From Beijerinckia indica subsp. indica ATCC 9039 (lineage in GTDB: Bacteria; Pseudomonadota; Alphaproteobacteria; Rhizobiales; Beijerinckiaceae), in assembly GCF_000019845.1 (NCBI RefSeq), contig NC_010581.1, positions 310,001-374,000 on the forward strand: 64,000 nucleotides of DNA, in the 5' to 3' direction. Positions within the stretch are counted from its first letter, which is position 1, and each line of letters opens with the position of its first letter. Positions 1-9,226 of the stretch are shown here, one piece after another. The notes beneath the pieces were generated by a model that made no database searches, had not been told where the DNA came from, and saw only the letters and a program-made list of their open reading frames with translations. The position numbers and the translations under genes are program-made.

Positions 1-1695
1 CCGTTCAGCATTGAGACGTTGATGACAATCGCCACGGCTGGCGCCATCGCCATCGGCGAGGCGCAAGAAGCCGCCGTGATCGTGTTCCTGTTTGCCGTGG
101 GGGAATTATTGGAAGGCATCGCGGCTGATCGCGCGCGGACCGGCATCAAGGCGCTGACCAAGCTTTTGCCACGCCAAGCGCTCCGCCTACACGGGGCAAA
201 TGTCGAGATGGTGTCCGTCGAGACATTGGCCGTCGGAGATCATGTGGTGGTTCGGCCGGGCGACAGGATTCCTTCCGATGGCTTCGTCGTCGAGGGGATG
301 TCGGAGGTCGATGAAGCGCCTGTGACGGGGGAATCCATGCCTGTCGCCAAAGAGACCGGCGCGATTGTCTATGCGGGAAGCATCAATGCCAATGGCGAGT
401 TGCGTGTCGAAATTACCCGGACAGCGGCTGATAATACGATCGCGCGCATCATTCATAAGGTCGAGGAGGCCCAGGCCTCGAAAGCACCGACAGCCCGTTT
501 GATCGACCGTTTCAGCCGATTGTATACGCCTTTTGCCATGGCGGCGGCAGGCTTTGTGGTCCTGATGCCGCCGCTGTTCTTTGGGGCTGACTGGTTCCTC
601 TCGATCTATCGCGGTCTGGCCGTGCTGCTGATCGCCTGTCCCTGTGCTCTCGTCGTTTCCACACCCACCGCCATTGCCTCGGGGCTTGCGAGCGGTGCCC
701 GGCATGGCCTGCTCATCAAAGGAGGCGCGGCGCTCGAGACACTGAGCCGGGTCCAGACGATCGCCTTCGACAAGACGGGCACGCTGACCTTGGGTCATCC
801 GCAAGTCACGGATGTTTTGCCAATCCATGGGAGCGTAGCCGAAATCCTCGTCAAGGCCGCGGCCGTCGAGCGGGGTTCCAGCCATCCGCTGGGAGTGGCG
901 ATTGTCGCGGAAGCCGAGAAACGGCATCTCGCACTGCCCGAATGTTTCGGTGGTGGGATCGCCATTCCTGGCAAGGCGATGATGGGTCGATTGAAATCGG
1001 GTTTTGTCTGGGTGGAATCACCGCGCCATGCCGCCGCGCAAACCGCCCTGGCCGATAACAATGACGATGACATTGCGGCCAGGATCGCGGCCTTGGAAGG
1101 GGAAGGCAAGACCGTTGTCGTCATCAGGGAAAACAAGACGATACTCGGATTGATTGCTTTGCGTGATGCGCCGCGATCGGATGCGGCCGAAGGCCTTGCG
1201 CGGCTTCGTGCCCTGGGCCTTCGCCTGGTGATGCTCACGGGGGATAATGGACGCGCCGCGACAACGCTTGGTCATGTACTTGGCCTTGAGGTGAAAGCTG
1301 AACTTCTGCCTGACGCCAAACTCGACGCGATTTTGACCTATAAAGCCGAGGCGCCGATCGCCATGGTCGGCGATGGCATCAATGATGCGCCGGCGCTCGC
1401 CGCCGCCTCGGTCGGTATTGCAATGGGCTGCGGGACCGATGTCGCCTTGGAAACGGCCGATGCTGCGCTTTTGAAGAATCGTGTGACCGGGGTCGCCGAA
1501 CTGGTCGCTTTATCGCGCGCGACGCTTGCCATTGTCTGGCAGAATATCGCGCTGGCTCTTGGGTTCAAAAGCGTCTTTCTCGCAACCACTTTGTGGGGAG
1601 CGACGCCGCTTTGGACAGCGATTCTCGCCGATACTGGAGCCATGGTTCTCGTGACCGGCAACGCTCTGCGTCTGCTCCGTTTCAAAGTCAGTTGA
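1..1695 (+). CDS. Heavy-metal (Zn/Cd/Pb-type) P1B ATPase, 5' truncated by window edge
   Basis: ATP-driven efflux pump of the inner membrane. The reading frame is open to base 1, so the N-terminal metal-binding region and first membrane helices lie outside; the ATG at 22 is internal. Visible in order: actuator motif TGES (PVTGESMPV), the transmembrane metal site [12 protein letters not shown], phosphorylation motif DKTGTLT, the SSHPLG nucleotide-domain HP motif, the hinge [10 protein letters not shown], and a final helix pair with GFKSVFL and [18 protein letters not shown]. The CPC motif followed by SxP and the conserved Lys and Asp in the last helices are typical of ZntA-type Zn/Cd/Pb pumps rather than Cu pumps (CopA). 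It converges on tolB and the two genes overlap by 8 bases. Substrate assignment is by family only. Confidence 0.93.
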   Translation, partial: PFSIETLMTIATAGAIAIGEAQEAAVIVFLFAVGELLEGIAADRARTGIKALTKLLPRQALRLHGANVEMVSVETLAVGDHVVVRPGDRIPSDGFVVEGMSEVDEAPVTGESMPVAKETGAIVYAGSINANGELRVEITRTAADNTIARIIHKVEEAQASKAPTARLIDRFSRLYTPFAMAAAGFVVLMPPLFFGADWFLSIYRGLAVLLIACPCALVVSTPTAIASGLASGARHGLLIKGGAALETLSRVQTIAFDKTGTLTLGHPQVTDVLPIHGSVAEILVKAAAVERGSSHPLGVAIVAEAEKRHLALPECFGGGIAIPGKAMMGRLKSGFVWVESPRHAAAQTALADNNDDDIAARIAALEGEGKTVVVIRENKTILGLIALRDAPRSDAAEGLARLRALGLRLVMLTGDNGRAATTLGHVLGLEVKAELLPDAKLDAILTYKAEAPIAMVGDGINDAPALAAASVGIAMGCGTDVALETADAALLKNRVTGVAELVALSRATLAIVWQNIALALGFKSVFLATTLWGATPLWTAILADTGAMVLVTGNALRLLRFKVS

Positions 1696-3034
1696 GCAGG
1701 GGGCTCCAGGCAGGGTCGGAGGCGAAACTCGGCGTTGGCACGGGGAATTCGCCGCGACCGTAGAGATCGACCATGAACAGCCGTGGACCGCCCTGTCCGG
1801 AGGCATCGCGGAAGAACATGATATAGAGTCCGTTCGGCGCCCAGGTCGGCCCCTCGTTGTGAAAGCCCTCGGTCAGGATGCGTTCGCCCGAACCATCCGG
1901 TTTCATCACGCCAATGCCGAAACTGCTGCCTTTCTGACGTGTGAAGGCAATGTAGTCGCCGCGCGGCGACCAGACAGGCGTCGAATAGCGGCCATCGCCG
2001 AAGGAAACGCGGCGCGTGCCGCCGCCCGCGGCCGACATCATATAGATCTGCTGTGTACCGCCCCGGTCTGATTCGAAGACGATCTGCGTGCCATCGGGCG
2101 AATAAGAGGGCGATGTATCGATTGAACTCGAATCCGACAGGCGCGTCGTATTGCGCGAGCGCAAATCCATGGTGAAGAGATTGGAGGAGGCGCCCTGCGA
2201 GAGGGACATGACGATCTTTTGCCCATCCGGCGAAAAGCGCGGCGAGAAGGTCATGCCCGGAAAATTGCCGACGACTTCCCTTTGGCCTGTTTCGATATTG
2301 AGGAGCAGGACTTTGGGATCGGCCGCGCCGAAGGACATGTAGGTGATGTCCTGCGATGAGGGTGAAAAACGCGGCGTCACCACGAGATCATCGCCGCGCG
2401 TCAGATAGCGCACATTGGCACCATCCTGATCCATGATGGCGAGGCGCTTGCGGCGATGATCGCGCGCGCCGGTCTCATCGACGAAGACCACCCGTGTGTC
2501 GAAAAAGCCTTTTTCGCCGGTGATGCGTGAAAAGATCGTATCCGAAATGATATGGGCGACGCGGCGCGCATTATTGGGATCAGTCACATATTGCTGGCCG
2601 GCGATCTGCTGGCCGCTCGTCACGTCCCAGAGCCGGAACTCGGTCTGCAGGCGTCCATCGGCGCTGCGGGCGCTGCGGCCGGTCACCACGAATTGCGCGT
2701 TGATCGTCTTCCAGGCATCCATTTGAGGGGCCTGATCGGGATTGGAAACATCGCTGACGAAGCTTTTGGGATCGAGCGGATTGAGAAAGACCGAGCGGCG
2801 GAAATTATTGATGATGATGCTGGTTGGATGGCTCGGCCCCGAACCATCGCCGGCGAAAGTGGTCACGGCGATCGAGACGGGCTTGAACTCGCCGCCCGGC
2901 CGCACGTCGAGATAACGATCTTGCGCGAAGGCGCGCGGGATCGGCGCGATGACGGGTGCCGCGCTAAGACCTATGAGGAGTTTGGCCGCCGAGCGCCGCG
3001 TCAGGGACAAGGGATTGGACAAGAAAGGTTTCAA
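1688..3034 (-). CDS. tolB: Tol-Pal system beta-propeller protein TolB
   Basis: Periplasmic TolB links the TolQRA inner-membrane complex to the outer-membrane lipoprotein Pal during constriction. The protein has an N-terminal signal peptide ([19 protein letters not shown]...AFAQ), an N-terminal alpha/beta domain (about residues 30-160) and a C-terminal six-bladed propeller with WD40-like SPDG repeats ([16 protein letters not shown]). I place the start at a TTG whose T overlaps the tolA stop, because GGAGG lies 7 bases upstream; an ATG at 3076 exists but would overlap tolA by 46 bases. Length about 448 residues is normal. The expected next gene, pal, is absent: the ATPase gene converges on tolB directly. 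Confidence 0.95.
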   Translation of the reverse strand: MKPFLSNPLSLTRRSAAKLLIGLSAAPVIAPIPRAFAQDRYLDVRPGGEFKPVSIAVTTFAGDGSGPSHPTSIIINNFRRSVFLNPLDPKSFVSDVSNPDQAPQMDAWKTINAQFVVTGRSARSADGRLQTEFRLWDVTSGQQIAGQQYVTDPNNARRVAHIISDTIFSRITGEKGFFDTRVVFVDETGARDHRRKRLAIMDQDGANVRYLTRGDDLVVTPRFSPSSQDITYMSFGAADPKVLLLNIETGQREVVGNFPGMTFSPRFSPDGQKIVMSLSQGASSNLFTMDLRSRNTTRLSDSSSIDTSPSYSPDGTQIVFESDRGGTQQIYMMSAAGGGTRRVSFGDGRYSTPVWSPRGDYIAFTRQKGSSFGIGVMKPDGSGERILTEGFHNEGPTWAPNGLYIMFFRDASGQGGPRLFMVDLYGRGEFPVPTPSFASDPAWSPLLN

Positions 3035-4341
3035 AGCATTTCCTCCGGATCGAAGCGGACGATCCGGCCTTTCCATTGATCATAATAGGGCTGATATTGG
3101 GCGGGGATTTTCAGTGGATTACAACGCCGCACGGCCCGCATCGCACTGTCCGCCAAACCACGCAATTGCGGGTCGGACGGCGGGTTGAGGAGGGAAGGCT
3201 GACCGATCAGCGAGCCATCCTCGGCATATTGGACATGGATTTCAGGCACATATTTCTGCTTGTTGAGGCCGATGAAACTCCAGCACTGCTTGTATTGATC
3301 CTGCAATATGCTGTCGAGCCGGTCCCACATGGAGGGGGACATTTTGGCGGCATTCGCGTTCGGCAAGCCGAGCGAAGCCGTTTGCTGCACGGTTTTGCCG
3401 GTCGAAGCCTTGTGCTGCGGCGCTTCCGCGCTCAGAAGCTTGCTGATATCGGCGGCGTTGAACTTGCTCGGTTCCGTGGCGGCCTCGGAGCCGGATTTCG
3501 GCCGCTGGGCGGGTTTCGCCTCAGCTTTTTTTGTCTCTGTCTTGGCCGGTGTCTGTTCGAGCAGTTTCGCCACGGCATCGGGGGCGAATTTCGGCGTCGG
3601 CTTGGTCTCGTTTGGCTTGGCCTCGTGCGGTTTGGGCTTATCCTCGGGCTTGGACTCGGATTTTGGCTCAGGTTTGGGCTTGGTTTCCGCCTTGGGCCGG
3701 GGCGCGGGCAGCGGCTCGGCTGCCTCCGGGCTGACCGGCTGCGGTTTTGGCTCTGCTTTTTGCGGGGGCTGCGGCTTGGCCGGAGGCGTCGGCGGCTCCA
3801 GCTTGGCCTCCTGCGCAGGCCGGGGTGGTGGCGTCTGGGCGGGGCGCTCCGGCGGCTTCGGCGGGGTTGGAGTTTCTCTTTGCGCTTCTTGCGGCTTCTC
3901 GCTCTCGCCGGGATCGGGTTGCGGCTTGCCTGGCCGTGGCGGTGGCATCACATCCTTCTTCGCCTCGGCGAGCGGCGGTTGCGGGTGCAATTCGGCGAGA
4001 TCGGAGACGCGCTCGGCACGATGCGAGGACTGCACCGTCTTGGCGGTCTTTTCCCCTTTCATGATCTGGTTGAGATCCTGGGTGGTGACCATGTCGACAG
4101 GGATCGACTCCACAGCCTCGGGGAACTGCGGCGTGCTGGAAAAGGAAATGACGAAGGCCAGGAGCAAGGCGGCATGCGCGGTGAGCGAGACGCCGAAGCC
4201 GGGATTATCGTTGAGTTTCTTGCTAATTGACTGACGGATCATGCTGACGAGGCTCGCCGCCGACGCACCCGTCTCCTGGCGGTCCCAGTCGTCCGCATCG
4301 TCGAAATTTTCGCCGGGGTGGTGCAAGGCGTGCAGTCGCAT
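3031..4341 (-). CDS. tolA: TolA, inner-membrane anchored trans-periplasmic linker
   Basis: TolA spans the periplasm and transmits the TolQR proton-motive signal to TolB-Pal. The sequence shows a cytoplasmic N-terminus of about 40 residues, one membrane helix ([16 protein letters not shown]), a very long Pro/Lys/Glu/Ala-rich linker (about residues 90-320), and a C-terminal TolA/TonB-like domain that begins near [12 protein letters not shown] and contains one Cys pair (CWSFIGL and VRRCNPL). The linker is rich in PKPQP and KPEPK repeats, which suggests an extended rather than purely alpha-helical rod. The ATG at 4341 gives a 14-base gap to tolR; a downstream Met (MIRQSISKK) is an alternative start. 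It overlaps tolB by 4 bases, consistent with translational coupling. Confidence 0.9.
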   Translation of the reverse strand: MRLHALHHPGENFDDADDWDRQETGASAASLVSMIRQSISKKLNDNPGFGVSLTAHAALLLAFVISFSSTPQFPEAVESIPVDMVTTQDLNQIMKGEKTAKTVQSSHRAERVSDLAELHPQPPLAEAKKDVMPPPRPGKPQPDPGESEKPQEAQRETPTPPKPPERPAQTPPPRPAQEAKLEPPTPPAKPQPPQKAEPKPQPVSPEAAEPLPAPRPKAETKPKPEPKSESKPEDKPKPHEAKPNETKPTPKFAPDAVAKLLEQTPAKTETKKAEAKPAQRPKSGSEAATEPSKFNAADISKLLSAEAPQHKASTGKTVQQTASLGLPNANAAKMSPSMWDRLDSILQDQYKQCWSFIGLNKQKYVPEIHVQYAEDGSLIGQPSLLNPPSDPQLRGLADSAMRAVRRCNPLKIPAQYQPYYDQWKGRIVRFDPEEML

Positions 4342-4355
4342 GGCGTTGGATCGCC

Positions 4356-4805
4356 TCAGTTCTTGCTCGGATCGGTCACGAGCGCGACCTTTTTATAGCC
4401 GGCGCCGGTGATGATTGTCATGACCTCGGCGATCTTGCCATAATTGACCGTATTGGCGCCGCGCACATAAATCCGCTCGTCGAAGCCTTCCTTAGCCATG
4501 TCTTTCAGGGCGGCTGCGAGCGTGCTGCTGTCGACCTGCTTGTCCATCACGAAAATGTCGCCCTTGTCATCGACAGCCACCGACAGCGGCTTGTGCTCGA
4601 CATTCAGCGCCGCCGCCTTGGTCTGCGGCAGATCAATCGGCACGCCGGTCGCGAGCAGGGGCGCTGCAACCATGAAGATGATGAGCAGCACCAGCATGAC
4701 GTCGATGAAAGGCGTCATATTGATATCGGCCATGGCTCCGTAGCGGCGCCCACCACGACGGCCGCGTCCTCCGCCCCGTCTTCCCGTCGCCATCGACATG
4801 CCCAT
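4356..4805 (-). CDS. tolR: TolR, ExbD-family subunit of the Tol motor
   Basis: TolR partners TolQ to form the proton channel of the Tol-Pal system. Its 149 residues have the ExbD/TolR layout: a short cytoplasmic Gly/Arg-rich tail, a single membrane helix with the proton-path Asp in MTPFIDVMLVLLIIFMVAAPL, and a periplasmic domain ending in GYKKVALVTDP. It sits 54 bases downstream of tolQ and 14 bases upstream of tolA on the same strand. The basic GRRGGGRGRRGGRR stretch before the helix fits a positive-inside orientation. A weak ribosome site AAGGA lies about 10 bases upstream of the ATG. Confidence 0.96.
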   Translation of the reverse strand: MGMSMATGRRGGGRGRRGGRRYGAMADINMTPFIDVMLVLLIIFMVAAPLLATGVPIDLPQTKAAALNVEHKPLSVAVDDKGDIFVMDKQVDSSTLAAALKDMAKEGFDERIYVRGANTVNYGKIAEVMTIITGAGYKKVALVTDPSKN

Positions 4806-4859
4806 GTCTCAAGATCCTTTCGTCCGATGTGTTACGCGTCTCGACGGACAGGCCGCATC

Positions 4860-5585
4860 TTAAGCGGCGCGGTCCTGCACATTATGCTGGTCGATCTGGC
4901 GTGACAGGATCGAGGAAAATTCATCGGCGAAGCTTTCGAGTTTGGCCTGTTTGCGAGCCACGTCGTTTTGCAGCTTGTTATAGGCGATCAGGGCGGGAAT
5001 GGCCGCGAACAAGCCGATCGCGGTGGCGAAGAGCGCTTCCGCGATACCGGGCGCCACGACCGCGAGCGAGGTATTTTTGGAGGCCGCAATCGACCGGAAG
5101 GCGGTCATGATACCCCAGACGGTGCCGAACAGGCCGACGAAGGGGCCGGCGGAAGCGACGGTGGCGAGGACCAGGAGCGAGGATTCGTATTTTTCGACTT
5201 CCCGCGCGATCGAGACATCGAGGGCCTTTTCGATCCGCGCCTGCAAACCGAGGAAGGAATGAGCGGCCCCCTGCATGGAGCGTTTCCATTCCCGCATGCC
5301 AGCGACGAACAGGCTGGCCATACCGCTCACGGGCTTGGCGGATAAGGTCGCGTAAAGTTCATCGAGCGACGTGCCGGACCAGAAAATATCCTCGAACCGG
5401 GCCATATCCCGATCGACTTTGGAAAACAGCAGCACTTTGTTGACGATGATGGCCCAGCACCAGATCGAGGAGCCGAGCAGGCCGAGCATGACGATCTTGA
5501 CGATAATATGCGCCGACCAGAACATGCTGAACAACGATACTTCCGTGACCGGCGCGGCGGCGCTGGCAAGATCGGCAGGATTCAT
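4860..5585 (-). CDS. tolQ: TolQ, MotA/ExbB-family proton channel subunit
   Basis: Inner-membrane TolQ energises TolA using the proton motive force. About 241 residues with a first membrane helix near residues 20-45 (ILVKIVMLGLLGSSIWCWAIIV region), a large cytoplasmic loop, and two C-terminal helices carrying the family signature: VASAGPFVGLFGTVWGIM and IAEALFATAIGLFAAIPALIAYN. I chose the ATG at 5585 (MNPADLAS) because AAGGA lies 9 bases upstream; a TTG 18 bases further up would add six residues. First gene of the tolQRAB operon. ybgC, usually immediately upstream, is about 3.6 kb away here. Confidence 0.96.
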   Translation of the reverse strand: MNPADLASAAAPVTEVSLFSMFWSAHIIVKIVMLGLLGSSIWCWAIIVNKVLLFSKVDRDMARFEDIFWSGTSLDELYATLSAKPVSGMASLFVAGMREWKRSMQGAAHSFLGLQARIEKALDVSIAREVEKYESSLLVLATVASAGPFVGLFGTVWGIMTAFRSIAASKNTSLAVVAPGIAEALFATAIGLFAAIPALIAYNKLQNDVARKQAKLESFADEFSSILSRQIDQHNVQDRAA

Positions 5586-5927
5586 GAAGTTGGGTCCTTG
5601 CAACGAGAGGCCGGAGCGAACCGGCGGAGGAAAAAGGTCTGAATGAAACGCGAAATATTTTCATTCCTCGAACGGAAATCCGTCATTTCTGCGGCTGTGC
5701 CGGTCTCCCGTGCGCGAGAGCCCGGATCGGGCGCCGATTTCGTCGAATCCGCGATGGAACAGAACCAGGGCCACTCTCTGCAGCCTTGGTATTATGCAGC
5801 CCTTAAGGTTAAAGACAGATTACTCATTAACGGCCAAGCTTAGCTGAAGACTTAATCTCCGATTGGCGTGAGGCATTATATTTTAAACTGAAACGCGGCG
5901 CGAACTCCAGCCTTTCATTGCGTGTCC
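5586..5927. other. Non-coding stretch upstream of tolQ, reaching the IS5-type element
   Basis: About 340 bases with no convincing gene. It should contain the tolQRAB promoter on the minus strand. The part next to the insertion sequence (5883-5927) is best explained as the displaced 3' end of the small gene that the element interrupted. Confidence 0.5.
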
Positions 5928-5929
5928 TA

Positions 5930-6634
5930 GGGGGTGTGGGGATTCACAGAAGCGTTGAAATATGATTCACACTTTGGATGGAACGCTTTGTATTGACGGA
6001 CGCCCAGTGGGCGAAGATGGCGCCGCTATGTCTGTTCGGCAATTGGAGCACGGCGTTCCGCCGGTTCAGCGACTGGCGCAAGGCTGATGTTTTTAAGCGG
6101 ATTTTCGACGCTTTGTCGGATGACGCGGACATGGAATACGCCATGGTCGACGCCACCATCGTGAAGGTTCACCGCCAGGGGCAGGGCGCAAAAGGGGGAC
6201 TCAGAGCCAGGCCATAGGCCGATCGAAAGGCGGATGACCACCAAAATTCTCGCGCTGACCGACGCCTTGGGTAATCTCGTACGTTTCCACCTGATGCCGG
6301 GCAACCGCTTCGACAGCATCGGCGTCGCCCCGCTGATTGACGGGGTCGAATTTGGCACCGTCATCGCCGACAAGGCTTTCGACAGCAACACCATCGTCGC
6401 CAATCTCAACAAACGCGGTGCCAAGATCGTCATCTCGCAGCATCCGCGACGGCCAAGCCCATCCCGCTCGACACCGAAATGTATAAGTGGCGACACCTGA
6501 TCGAGAACTTCTTCTGCAAGCTCAAAGAGTTCAAACGCATCGCCATGCGCGCAGACAAAACCGATCAGAGCTTCGAGGCCATGATCTATCTCGCCGCCGC
6601 CATAATCAACTCACAATAAATCCCCCACACGCCC
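5930..6634 (+). mobile_element. Degenerate IS5-family element with terminal inverted repeats
   Basis: The ends form an imperfect inverted repeat: AGGGGGTGTGGGGATT at the left, and on the other strand AGGGCGTGTGGGGGATT at the right. Both ends are flanked by the dinucleotide TA (5928-5929 and 6635-6636), as expected for the TA-duplicating branch of the IS5 family. At about 705 bases it is shorter than a full element because the transposase has an internal deletion. Confidence 0.85.
5978..6619 (+). pseudogene. IS5-family transposase, broken by deletion and three frameshifts
   Basis: Conceptual translation gives recognisable IS5-type transposase pieces in three frames. It starts MERFVLTDAQWAKMAPLC, then jumps straight to FGNWSTAFRRFSDW, so the segment normally between them is missing. 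The frame shifts by one base after HRQGQGAKGG (near 6195) and again at SKGG/MTTKILAL (near 6231). It then runs through DALGNLVRFHLMPGNRFDS and ADKAFDSN. It shifts once more near 6450 before KWRHLIENFFCKLKEFKRIA, which carries the C-terminal part of the DDE domain, and ends INSQ. The element cannot make its own transposase. The decay implies an old insertion. Confidence 0.9.
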
Positions 6635-6844
6635 TAATTCGCGTTTGCGATTTTCGTTATCCCAATCTGGTTCGCCAAACAGCCAGTCAGGCGCACCAGC
6701 CTTGATAATATCTTTCGCAGTATCATCAGATACACGAGTAAGCGTGATGTATTCAGTCGGCCCGCAGCAATCATGATAACGTAATTGTAAAGACCAAGGC
6801 TTGCCTTCAAGAAGGCCGGATAGACGCAAGATCAGGTCAGGCAT
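6611..6844 (-). CDS. Small protein of unknown function, 3' end disrupted by the IS5 element
   Basis: About 77 residues beginning MPDLILRLSGLLEGKPWSLQ, with a GGAG ribosome site 8 bases before the ATG. I do not recognise the family. The last residues (after ENRKREL) are read from inside the right end of the insertion element and are not original. If the element and one copy of the TA duplication are removed, codon TTA is restored and the frame continues through GHAMKGWSSRRVSV to a TAA at 5883-5885. The DNA is visibly richer in A+T than its neighbours, which suggests it was acquired. Whether the truncated form is expressed is unknown. Confidence 0.5.
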   Translation of the reverse strand: MPDLILRLSGLLEGKPWSLQLRYHDCCGPTEYITLTRVSDDTAKDIIKAGAPDWLFGEPDWDNENRKRELGRVGDLL

Positions 6845-6992
6845 TCTTCGCTCCATTTCCATACAGCGCGACATTCATGGATCGCGCGCCGCCAAGAGCG
6901 CAGGCGGTGACGGCCGCAGGAGGTACCTTTGGACCCGCCGGAGTCAACCCCCAGGATGGGGGTCTGGCCCGGGCGAGAACATTGGACCCGGA

Positions 6993-7574
6993 TCACCTCT
7001 CGGGGGTAGCCCACCTCTGGACACTAACATCCGCCAGCGCCTCGAATATAGCCGGCGTGCGTTCCAGGCGGGCGATCGTGCGCGCGCCTTCGAGGGCAGC
7101 TACCAATGCGGCTGCGGTTGAGGATGCGCGCGCGGGAGCGAAACCGCACCCCCTGAAATGCTCCGCAATAATCTCGGTCGAATCGACAAATCCGCGCGCT
7201 ACCCGTTTAGTCAGCTCAGCGTCAAGCGTGGGCAGTTCATTCGCCAGATTTTGCATGAGACATCCATACTGGAAATCGGTCGCGACCATCTCGGCCGCGA
7301 ATGTGCCGAAAATCTGATGAACAAAATTCAGAGCATCGCCCGTCGTATTCGCCGAAATATTCCGTAATACAGCAATTCTACCTGCAATGTAATGATCGAT
7401 CGCTTCTTCCGCGAGCTGTGCCTTGCCGCGTGGAAAGTGAAAGTAGAACGATCCTTTAGGCGCACCGCTTTCTTCAAGGATCTGGGTCAATCCGGTCGCA
7501 GTGTAGCCTTGGATGCGAAACAGCCGTTCGGCCGTGGCGATCGCGCGAGCGCGGGCGTCAGTCTTACGTGTCAT
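6993..7574 (-). CDS. TetR/AcrR-family transcriptional regulator
   Basis: About 193 residues. The N-terminal helix-turn-helix is clear: ARAIATAERLFRIQGYTATGLTQILEESGAPKGSFYFHF, where the GAPKGSFYFHF segment is the recognition-helix region. The C-terminal ligand domain resembles the LmrA/YxaF group. Start at ATG 7574; an upstream in-frame ATG would run into the operator region. It is divergent from the Tat-exported hydrolase at 7656, with two palindromic sites between them, so it most likely represses itself and that hydrolase. The inducer cannot be read from sequence. Confidence 0.9.
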   Translation of the reverse strand: MTRKTDARARAIATAERLFRIQGYTATGLTQILEESGAPKGSFYFHFPRGKAQLAEEAIDHYIAGRIAVLRNISANTTGDALNFVHQIFGTFAAEMVATDFQYGCLMQNLANELPTLDAELTKRVARGFVDSTEIIAEHFRGCGFAPARASSTAAALVAALEGARTIARLERTPAIFEALADVSVQRWATPER

Positions 7575-7607
7575 GCCGCGAACATACCACGCTTTGCTTG
7601 ACGCTTC

Positions 7608-7640
7608 TATGGTGGTCACTATACTATGGTGATCACCATA
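7608..7640. promoter_or_regulatory. Two tandem palindromes, likely TetR operators
   Basis: TATGGTGATCACCATA (7625-7640) is a perfect 16-base palindrome. TATGGTGGTCACTATA (7608-7623) is a near copy set 17 bases away. They sit between the divergent tetR and hydrolase starts, where they could block both promoters. The binding partner is inferred from position. Confidence 0.75.
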
Positions 7641-7655
7641 TAGCGGAGTTCGGCG

Positions 7656-8960
7656 ATGCCTCTCTACAAAATCAAACCATCGCCGTCTCGACGCGCCGTC
7701 TTAGCGATGGGCGCGGCCAGCCTGGTTGCGGCTTCACTTCGACCGGCCCACGCAAACCCCATGGGAGGAACTGATTTGACGATATGGACATATGGCGAGG
7801 GAACGCTTCCCACGGGGGTCCGCTCGCGCATGATCCATGGGGTCAACGGCCTCAATGTCCATATTCTGGAGGCCGGTTACGAAAGCCCCAGCCGGCCGCT
7901 CGCGCTGCTTCTGCACGGCTTTCCGGATTTGGCTTACGGCTGGCGACACTTGATTCCAATTCTGGCTGAAGCCGGGTACCATGTCGTGGCGCCCGACCAG
8001 CGGGGCTTTGGCCGCACAACCGGTTGGGTGAACGACTATGACGCCCCGTTAGAGCCCTTCAGCTTCTTGAATATGGCGCGTGACGCCCTCGGACTGGTTG
8101 CGGCGTTGGGGTATCGCCGTACGGCAATGCTCGTCGGGCACGACCTCGGCTCACCCGTAGCAGCCTATTGTGCGCTAGCCCGACCTGACGTCTTTCCCTC
8201 GGTGGTGCTGATGAGCGCACCGTTCCCTGGTCCGCCGGCGTTTCCATTCGATACCGCGAAAAACGAGGCATCGTCGGTTCAACCGAACACTGAAAATCAA
8301 AAGCTAGCGGCCGCGCTGGCCGCGCTCGATCCGCCCAGAGAGTATTATCAACAATACTTGAGCACGCGGGCGGCGAACGATGACATGTGGCACCCCCCTC
8401 AAGGCTTGCATGCGTTTCTGCGTGCATTCTTCTACGTCAAGAGCGCCGACTGGCCGGGAAACAAGCCCCATCCGTTGAAGGCGCGAACCGCCGCGGAACT
8501 TGCACGAATGCCCACTTATTACGTCATGGATCTCGGCAGGACGATGCCCCAGACCGTCGCTCCATTCCAACCTTCCGCCACCGAGGTCCTGGCCTGCAAA
8601 TGGCTCACCGAGCCAGAACTTGGAGTGTATACAGAGGAGTACGACCGCACCGGGTTTCAAGGTGCCCTGCAGGCTTATCGCGTCTTTTCCGATCCTGACC
8701 TAAACGCTGAGTTGCGCCTGTTTTCGGGCAAGACGATCGATGTCCCGTCGCTCTTCATCGGCGGGAAGAGCGATTGGGGCACCTATTCGGCGCCAGGCGC
8801 GCTCGATCTCATGAGGACGAAGGCGGCGACGAGGATGGGTGGCATGGAGCTGATCGACGGTGCCGGTCACTGGATCCAACAGGAGCAGCCGGTTCGGCTC
8901 GGCGCGCTCCTGCTTGCCTTCATTAAGGAGGTTGGTGGGGCGGGTCGTACCAGCCGTTAG
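7656..8960 (+). CDS. Tat-exported alpha/beta hydrolase, epoxide-hydrolase-like
   Basis: 434 residues. The N-terminus has a twin-arginine signal (SRRAVLAMGAASLVAASL...AHA), so the enzyme is probably folded before export to the periplasm. The alpha/beta hydrolase core shows HGFPD (oxyanion region), GHDLGSPVAAY with Asp as nucleophile (the GxDxG elbow of epoxide hydrolases and haloalkane dehalogenases rather than the Ser of esterases), and GHWIQQEQP with the catalytic His near the C-terminus. Divergent from and probably controlled by the TetR gene. Natural substrate unknown. It is the first of two Tat-signalled hydrolases in the window that are each divergent from a regulator. Confidence 0.85.
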   Translation: MPLYKIKPSPSRRAVLAMGAASLVAASLRPAHANPMGGTDLTIWTYGEGTLPTGVRSRMIHGVNGLNVHILEAGYESPSRPLALLLHGFPDLAYGWRHLIPILAEAGYHVVAPDQRGFGRTTGWVNDYDAPLEPFSFLNMARDALGLVAALGYRRTAMLVGHDLGSPVAAYCALARPDVFPSVVLMSAPFPGPPAFPFDTAKNEASSVQPNTENQKLAAALAALDPPREYYQQYLSTRAANDDMWHPPQGLHAFLRAFFYVKSADWPGNKPHPLKARTAAELARMPTYYVMDLGRTMPQTVAPFQPSATEVLACKWLTEPELGVYTEEYDRTGFQGALQAYRVFSDPDLNAELRLFSGKTIDVPSLFIGGKSDWGTYSAPGALDLMRTKAATRMGGMELIDGAGHWIQQEQPVRLGALLLAFIKEVGGAGRTSR

Positions 8961-9120
8961 GCCGGGGAATGCCTATCGCCGCTCTTGAAATATTGCCCGG
9001 CGACCTGATCACCGTCCCGACAGGTCCGTCACATTCAATGAAGCGCTTCGGTTTGGTGGTCCGGGTCAGGCGTTAGTTTCCGGCTTCGCTACGGCCTACC
9101 CCAACGGGTCATCTGGAATG

Positions 9121-9226
9121 TTAGAGGATCGGACTTTTAAACTGAATCCTATCCGATGCTCTATTTTTCTGAAAATGCATCAGATTGGTCCTAAAAGTGG
9201 GGCCGCTTTTGGGCCTGATGCTCTAA
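9121..9226 (+). repeat. TAGAGCATC-type extragenic repeat, left copy of inverted pair
   Basis: About 105 bases that match the copy at 9690-9796 in the opposite orientation: a GATCGGACTTTTAAACTGAA-like start, CGATGCTCTATTTTTCTGAA, CATCAGATTGGTCCTAAAAG, then a short hairpin built on CAAAAGTGG/CCACTTTTG. It ends exactly at the ybgC stop codon, whose TAG is read from the repeat terminus. Confidence 0.8.

Noticed and set aside
1..1695. Copper ATPase (CopA)
   Set aside because: The final helices have GFKSVFL and LADTGA patterns of the Zn/Cd/Pb group, and the copper genes are 46 kb away.
3076..4230. Long open frame on the plus strand opposite tolA
   Set aside because: It is a shadow of the tolA linker; the translation is Arg/Leu/Gly-rich with no domain and no ribosome site.
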